Shown in pieces: positions 8,805 through 11,278 of a DNA stretch of 11,278 bases; the stretch's first letter is position 1, and each line of letters begins with the position of its first letter. Below the pieces are notes generated by a model. It saw nothing but the letters and a program-made list of their open reading frames with translations. It ran no database searches and was not told the DNA's origin. Origin of the DNA: an uncultured Clostridia bacterium (GTDB lineage: Bacteria; Bacillota; Clostridia; Christensenellales; UBA1242). The stretch is from positions 1 through 11,278 of the forward strand of contig CAOJFR010000034.1 of NCBI GenBank assembly GCA_948434855.1, read 5' to 3'. The translations under genes were made by a program, and so were the position numbers.

Positions 8805-8833
8805 TCATAAATAATAGTTAAAACTCATACATT
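8805..8833 (+). promoter_or_regulatory. Sigma-E-like sporulation promoter for yqfC-yqfD
   Basis: CATACATT (8826-8833) matches the sigma-E -10 consensus, which I recall as CATACAnT. TCATAAA (8805-8811) gives the K-M-ATA core of its -35 with exactly 14 bp between. The last two -35 bases (AA rather than TT) differ. The predicted start is about 8840, on the yqfC ATG. YqfC and YqfD are sigma-E-dependent mother-cell genes in B. subtilis, which supports the call. The -10 lies inside the terminator hairpin, so part of the match could be coincidence. Confidence 0.5.
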
Positions 8834-8851
8834 TTAATATGAGTTTTTTTT
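8820..8851 (+). terminator. Intrinsic terminator of the lyase gene, overlapping the yqfC start
   Basis: AAAACTCATA (8820-8829) pairs perfectly with TATGAGTTTT (8838-8847) across an 8-base loop. The 3' arm runs into eight consecutive T residues (8844-8851). It begins 21 bp after the lyase stop. The 3' arm contains the ATG (8839-8841) that opens the yqfC-like frame, and the T-run encodes its phenylalanines. Confidence 0.85.
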
Positions 8852-9102
8852 ATGATTTCTTAGATTATTTTAAAGTAAATGACCTAAATGAAAAAGTCAG
8901 TGTTTTTGCTGTGCTTGGCACAGGCATTGTAATCATGGGCAAGTTTACAATTATCAATCTAGATCCAGAAGTTGTTGAATTAAAAAGTGGAAAAACATTT
9001 ATATCAGTTCATGGTCAAAATTTAGAGGTTAAGTCCATTGCAAGGGGCGAAGTTGTTTTAACAGGAAAACTTATAAAGGTTGAAACAGGTGAACAAAAAT
9101 GA
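8839..9102 (+). CDS. YabP/YqfC-family sporulation protein
   Basis: A protein of 87 residues with no transmembrane segment or catalytic motif. The body looks like the YabP/YqfC family: a hydrophobic strand with GIVIMGKFTI (29-38) matching the family's 'ITMIG' region, then FISVHGQNLEVKSIARGEVVLTGKL (54 to about 78), matching its 'L.I.G..L.IK.I...E+.L.G.I' pattern. The gene sits directly before yqfD, the standard pairing, and overlaps it by 4 bp (ATGA), which suggests translational coupling. In B. subtilis yqfC is sigma-E dependent; its molecular role is unknown. No Shine-Dalgarno precedes the ATG. The only later in-frame candidates, GTG at 8911 and ATG at 8935, also lack one and would remove conserved sequence. 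The N-terminus (Phe/Tyr-rich, residues 1-11) is therefore uncertain. I favour yqfC over yabP from context. Confidence 0.75.
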   Translation: MSFFYDFLDYFKVNDLNEKVSVFAVLGTGIVIMGKFTIINLDPEVVELKSGKTFISVHGQNLEVKSIARGEVVLTGKLIKVETGEQK

Positions 9103-10187
9103 ATCAAGTTCAAGTAAAAATTTCAGGTTTAAACTTGCCAAGGCTGGTCAATAGGCTTGTTGCAAAAAATATTTGTATTAGAAATTTAGTTACTAAAAAA
9201 AAGTATATAAAATTTTATATAGAAGAAAGCGAGCTTTCCAAGCTAAATGAAATATGCAAGAGTGAGCATAAGTTCTATATAATATTAAAAAGAAAGGGTT
9301 TAAAAAATTTCTTTATTAGGTTGCCATATTTCTTGGGCACAATTTTAGCTCTCATAATTTCATATGCCTATATCTTCAGCATAAGTCAAATAGTAATAAA
9401 TGTAAATTTAAACTTTCGTTCAGAAATAGGTTATGACCTAGCAAAGGTCAAAAGGGTATTATCCGAAAATGGAATAACCTCAGGCATGAATAAAAACAAA
9501 TTCACATCAGCCGAACTAGAAAGACTGCTTATGCTAAGTGTTGATGACATTGAGGGTTGCTCAGTAAAATATTCTGGTGGAAATCTAAACATTTTAGTTT
9601 ATCCTGCAAAAATGGAAATCTCAAATAAAACAGAAAACCTATATTCAAAATATGATGGCGTAATTATAAAGGCAGAGGCACACGTTGGAAATTTAAAAGT
9701 AAAGGCAGGACAAATTGTTAGAGTTGGCGATATGCTAATTGAAAACATAAATGGTGCTCAGGGAGAAATTAAGGCGAAAGTATATTTTACTGCCACTCAA
9801 ATATATAATGAAAATCAACAAGAAACAATTTACACAGGCAACTATGTTGTTGAAAAGAAATATACAGTTTGCAACAAAATTTCATTTAAAAGGTCAAAAC
9901 CATGCACTTTTTCACAGTTCACAACAAAAAAATGCGGTTTTTACTTAAATACAAACTTCTTTTTACCAATATACTGTGAAGAGACAATTTATTATGAGGT
10001 GAACATAAAAGATAAGTTTGTGCCTTTTGAAGAAAATGAATCAAAAATAAAAGAGTCAACATATAACTCGGCTTTTTCAAAAATTCCTCAGGGGGCAGAA
10101 GTTGGACAAACCACATATTCAGTTGTGAGAGAAGGCAACTTTGTTCGTGTTGATTGCTTTATAGAAACAGAAATTAATCTTGTTTAA
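9099..10187 (+). CDS. yqfD: Sporulation protein YqfD family, single-pass membrane protein
   Basis: A 362-residue protein, somewhat shorter than the roughly 390-400 residues usual for YqfD. The N-terminal cytoplasmic part has the family's 'GL.L.RL+N.....I.I.N' opening (about 10-29) and ends in ILKRKGLKNF. One transmembrane helix spans about 75-97. The remainder resembles YqfD: LSENGI, a 'SVKYSGGNLNILVYPA' strand, then KYDGVIIKAEAHVGNLKVKAGQ and VGDMLIE, a lipoyl/barrel-sandwich-like region typical of the family, which resembles membrane-fusion adaptor proteins. Four cysteines cluster at 258, 269, 279 and 293. The Shine-Dalgarno AGGTGA (9087-9092) lies inside the yqfC coding end, and the start overlaps the yqfC stop. 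It is required for or linked to sporulation in Bacillus; its mechanism is unknown. phoH and yqfF, its usual downstream neighbours, are missing. Confidence 0.85.
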   Translation: MNQVQVKISGLNLPRLVNRLVAKNICIRNLVTKKKYIKFYIEESELSKLNEICKSEHKFYIILKRKGLKNFFIRLPYFLGTILALIISYAYIFSISQIVINVNLNFRSEIGYDLAKVKRVLSENGITSGMNKNKFTSAELERLLMLSVDDIEGCSVKYSGGNLNILVYPAKMEISNKTENLYSKYDGVIIKAEAHVGNLKVKAGQIVRVGDMLIENINGAQGEIKAKVYFTATQIYNENQQETIYTGNYVVEKKYTVCNKISFKRSKPCTFSQFTTKKCGFYLNTNFFLPIYCEETIYYEVNIKDKFVPFEENESKIKESTYNSAFSKIPQGAEVGQTTYSVVREGNFVRVDCFIETEINLV

Positions 10188-10212
10188 CACTCATTAATTT
10201 GAGTGTTTTTTT
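10186..10212 (+). terminator. Intrinsic terminator of yqfC-yqfD
   Basis: AACACTCA (10186-10193) pairs perfectly with TGAGTGTT (10200-10207) across the loop TTAATT. A run of seven T residues (10206-10212) follows. The 5' arm begins inside the yqfD stop codon. It separates yqfD from the ybeY promoter. Confidence 0.88.
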
Positions 10213-10215
10213 ATG

Positions 10216-10244
10216 TTTACTTTTTGCTTTAATTTAGTTATAAT
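10216..10244 (+). promoter_or_regulatory. Sigma-A type promoter for ybeY-era
   Basis: TTTACT (10216-10221) and a perfect TATAAT (10239-10244) are 17 bp apart. Taking the last T of TATAAT as -7, +1 falls on 10251, the A of the ybeY ATG. The promoter starts only four bases after the terminator T-run. The arrangement predicts a leaderless message. Confidence 0.7.
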
Positions 10245-10250
10245 GATGGT

Positions 10251-10739
10251 ATGAATAATTATATAGAAGTATCAGGAAAAATAAATAAGCGATATAAACA
10301 GCTTGCAGCTAGTGTTGCAGAAAATGTGCTTTGTTTAATGAAACAACCAGAGGGCTTAGAAATCGCAATAAAGTTTGTTTCAAAAAAAGAGATAAAAACA
10401 ATTAATAGAGATTTTCGTAATATTGATAAGGTAACAGATGTTTTGTCATTTCCATCAACAAACATAAAGGCAGGAGAAATTTTAAAGTTAAGTCTGCCAG
10501 AAAATGAAATGCTTAAAACTCCAGAAGGAAGAATACACATTGGTGATATGGCGCTTTGTTATAAACAGTTAAAGTTGCAGGCCAAAGAGTATGGAAATAG
10601 CAATGTGGCAGAATTGAAAAAACTCATAATTCATAGTGTGCTTCATTTGCTAGGTTATGACCATATTAAAGATGAAGATTATAAAATAATGAAAAAGCAA
10701 GAAGAAAAGTTAGAAAAAAATATCAGCATAAATTTTTAA
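10251..10739 (+). CDS. ybeY: Endoribonuclease YbeY (rRNA maturation factor)
   Basis: A zinc-dependent metallo-RNase of the UPF0054 family involved in 16S rRNA 3'-end maturation and late 30S quality control. At 162 residues it has normal length. It has FRNIDKVTDVLSFP, with the conserved Arg and the TDVLSFP block, then IHIGDMAL, and the zinc motif HSVLHLLGYDH with ligands His128, His132 and His138. The usual Gly after the first His is Ser here. The usual EYGHS is EYGNS. The ATG at 10251 has no good Shine-Dalgarno (only GATGGT before it), and no other in-frame start is plausible without losing conserved sequence. era starts 10 bp after the stop, and both proteins act on the 30S subunit. phoH, normally just upstream in Bacillota, is missing. 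Confidence 0.95.
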   Translation: MNNYIEVSGKINKRYKQLAASVAENVLCLMKQPEGLEIAIKFVSKKEIKTINRDFRNIDKVTDVLSFPSTNIKAGEILKLSLPENEMLKTPEGRIHIGDMALCYKQLKLQAKEYGNSNVAELKKLIIHSVLHLLGYDHIKDEDYKIMKKQEEKLEKNISINF

Positions 10740-10749
10740 GGAGAACCCC

Positions 10750-11278
10750 ATGTCATATAAATCAGGATTTGTTGCAATTATAGGAAAACCAAACGTAGGA
10801 AAGAGCAGTTTGGTAAATTGCCTTGTTGGAGAAAAGGTTTCAATAACCAGCCCAAAGGCACAAACAACAAGAAATAGAATATTTGGAATAAAAAACACAG
10901 AAAATTATCAAATTGTGTTTGTTGACACCCCAGGGGTTCAGCACACAGAGAGCAAGCTTGGTGAATATATGACCAAGGCAACAGAGGGTGCAACAGCAGG
11001 CGTTGATGTAATTGTTATTGTGTTAGATGCCTTAAGAATTGGACAAGAAGATTATCTGCTTATAGAAAAATATAAAAATGTTAAGTGTCCGCTTGCCGTG
11101 GTAATAAACAAAATAGAGCTAACAAGTTATGAAAAATTATATCCAACACTTGCAAAGTTAAATGAATATAAGTTTATAGATAAGTTTATCACAACTTCAG
11201 CATTAAAAAATAAAAATGTATCAGAGCTAGAAGAATATATTGTTCAAAACATTTCAGAAGGTGAGCCATATTATCCAA
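10750..11278 (+). CDS. era: GTPase Era, 3' end beyond the window
   Basis: A GTPase that binds 16S rRNA near its 3' end and acts in 30S assembly. The 176 visible codons cover the G domain: G1 GKPNVGKS (12-19), switch I with AQTTRNRIFG including the G2 Thr, G3 DTPG (59-62) followed by SKLGEYM, and G5 TTSALKNKNV. G4 reads N120-K-I-E123, with Glu where N/TKxD normally has Asp. The codon at 11116-11118 is GAG. The C-terminal KH domain lies beyond the window. The Shine-Dalgarno AAGGAG (10738-10743) overlaps the ybeY stop, six bases before the ATG, so ybeY and era are co-transcribed. The dgkA and cdd genes often found between them in Bacilli are not present. Confidence 0.96.
   Translation, partial: MSYKSGFVAIIGKPNVGKSSLVNCLVGEKVSITSPKAQTTRNRIFGIKNTENYQIVFVDTPGVQHTESKLGEYMTKATEGATAGVDVIVIVLDALRIGQEDYLLIEKYKNVKCPLAVVINKIELTSYEKLYPTLAKLNEYKFIDKFITTSALKNKNVSELEEYIVQNISEGEPYYP

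Overview
The window is a stretch of ordinary chromosome from an AT-rich bacterium, most likely a member of the Bacillota and of a spore-forming, clostridial lineage. This rests on four things: strong Shine-Dalgarno sites with short spacing, an order of DNA-repair and tRNA-modification genes that I recall as conserved in Clostridia and Bacilli, a MutL of the endonuclease type, and a pair of genes of the YabP/YqfC and YqfD sporulation families. I cannot name a species. TGA, TAA and TAG all behave as stops, so the standard bacterial code fits.

Layout. Positions 1-1306 (minus strand) hold the first 435 codons of a class A penicillin-binding protein that runs off the left edge. A 117-bp divergent intergenic region follows, with a good sigma-A promoter facing right. 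That promoter drives miaB-mutS-mutL, packed 11 and 12 bp apart. After 69 bp comes a PLP enzyme of the methionine gamma-lyase/'aluminum resistance' (YnbB) family, closed by a perfect 10-bp-stem intrinsic terminator. Next are a yqfC-like gene and yqfD, overlapping by 4 bp, then a second intrinsic terminator, a TATAAT promoter, ybeY, and the first 176 codons of era, which runs off the right edge.

How the genes fit together. MiaB makes ms2i6A37 on tRNA. MutS and MutL are the core of mismatch repair. YqfC and YqfD are sporulation-associated and unstudied in detail. YbeY and Era both act in 16S rRNA maturation and 30S assembly. Compared with the Bacillus/Clostridium gene order as I recall it, the block looks trimmed: miaA and hfq are missing between mutL and the lyase, phoH and yqfF between yqfD and ybeY, and dgkA/cdd between ybeY and era.

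The most unusual signal is regulatory. At both yqfC and ybeY a terminator, a promoter and the start codon are compressed so tightly that the predicted transcription start falls on, or within one base of, the ATG. Neither gene has a Shine-Dalgarno, whereas miaB, mutS, mutL, the lyase, yqfD and era do. At yqfC the terminator's 3' arm contains the start codon, and a sigma-E-like -10 element straddles the hairpin. I see no novel multi-gene defence or biosynthetic system, no mobile element, no CRISPR and no RNA gene here.
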